Source: Actinomadura oligospora ATCC 43269 (GTDB taxonomy: Bacteria > Actinomycetota > Actinomycetes > Streptosporangiales > Streptosporangiaceae). From it: a DNA stretch of 64,000 nt. The stretch's first letter is position 1, and each line of letters opens with the position of its first letter. Positions 63,840 to 64,000 of the stretch are shown in pieces. The notes under the pieces were generated by a model, which was not told where the DNA came from, ran no database searches, and saw only the letters and a list, made by a program, of their open reading frames with translations. The position numbers and the translations under genes are program-made. The DNA is taken from positions 468,257 through 532,256 of the forward strand of contig NZ_JADG01000007.1 in the NCBI RefSeq assembly GCF_000518265.1. Reading direction: 5' to 3'.

Positions 63840-64000
63840 GAGCAACGCGGTGCCCCTGCGCCGAGTAGCGCGGTGCCCCTGCGCCGAGTAGCGCGGTGCC
63901 CCTGCGCCGAGTAGCGCGGTGCGCGGTGCCGAGTAGCGCGGTGCGCGGTGCCGAGTAGCGCGGTGCGCGGTGCCGAGTAGCGCGGTGCGCGGTGCCGAGT
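63840..64000. repeat. Minisatellite of 23-bp then 22-bp units, running off the window
   Basis: Three 23-bp units start at 63840, 63863 and 63886 (GAGTAGCGCGGTGCCCCTGC type, the first with CAA for TAG). Four 22-bp units follow at 63909, 63931, 63953 and 63975 (GAGTAGCGCGGTGCGCGGTG type), then a partial one at the edge. The four 22-bp units are identical. Confidence 0.92.

Noticed and set aside
63421..63845. Several frames of 95-115 codons on both strands near the right edge
   Set aside because: They overlap each other, are Arg/Pro/Ala-rich and show no conserved motif; none can be preferred.
63840..64000. CRISPR array
   Set aside because: The units are directly adjacent with no unique spacers, and no cas genes are in the window; it is a minisatellite.

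Overview
The window reads as chromosome of a very GC-rich filamentous actinomycete. GTG starts are common, nearly every coding third position is G or C, and there is a proteasome activator (bpa), an SigE-type ECF factor, an EspI-like ATPase and several pairs of regulators with membrane partners. Order and content (oxidoreductase then bpa, an HAD phosphatase, serS, pheA) recall the mycobacterial and streptomycete core. Several families are typical of Thermomonosporaceae or Streptomycetaceae, so an Actinomadura-like host is my inference, not something the sequence proves. There is no phage, plasmid, IS element or CRISPR array. Most of the DNA is ordinary core or lineage-specific chromosome.

Layout. 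1-6.6 kb: an indolepyruvate ferredoxin oxidoreductase cut by the window edge, a divergent Lrp-type regulator, a skewed repeat-like gap, a hypothetical gene, and a class III adenylyl cyclase divergent from a MerR regulator. 6.6-13.7 kb: a fused sigma/anti-sigma membrane protein, a DUF1906 glycosidase-like protein, two DUF4234 membrane proteins, an acyl-CoA ligase and an SigE-type ECF factor. 14-18.1 kb: a Cys-rich/MauE gene pair, then an AAA+ ATPase flanked by TCTACG-type repeats and a perfect SOS box. 18.3-24 kb: pirin and its MarR regulator with two operators, an M15 peptidase lipoprotein, AlaX and tRNA-Ser(TGA). 24-31.4 kb: an EspI-like ATPase with a collagen-like N-terminus, a quinone oxidoreductase, bpa, an HAD phosphatase, serS and a methyltransferase.

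31.4-46 kb: a FUSC transporter, a DUF4351/Rpn-type nuclease-like gene with a truncated tandem copy, two large secreted paralogues with the tail of a lost third copy between them, pheA, and a cell-envelope mannosyltransferase block (GT87, phosphatase-like membrane protein, MptB-like, GT2). 46-53.4 kb: a STAS antagonist, a two-component system, proline-rich membrane proteins, a second acyl-CoA ligase, and an exonuclease/phosphatase-fold protein missing catalytic residues. 53.7-64 kb: a MatB-like deacetylase/glycosyltransferase with a membrane partner, an ECF sigma with a probable membrane anti-sigma, a second divergent EF-Tu behind an unannotated 31-codon leader ORF and three hairpins, arginine deiminase, an anti-sigma-type ATPase and a minisatellite at the right edge.

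The best candidates for something undescribed are the EF-Tu leader (about 60.46-60.67 kb), the ATPase with its TCTACG repeats and SOS box (16.4-18.04 kb), and the sigma/anti-sigma fusion (6.6-8.5 kb). Start codons were chosen from Shine-Dalgarno sequences or, often, from a TANNNT box 6-8 nt upstream of the start, the usual sign of leaderless mRNA in these bacteria. All functions are from reading motifs by eye; no database search was run.
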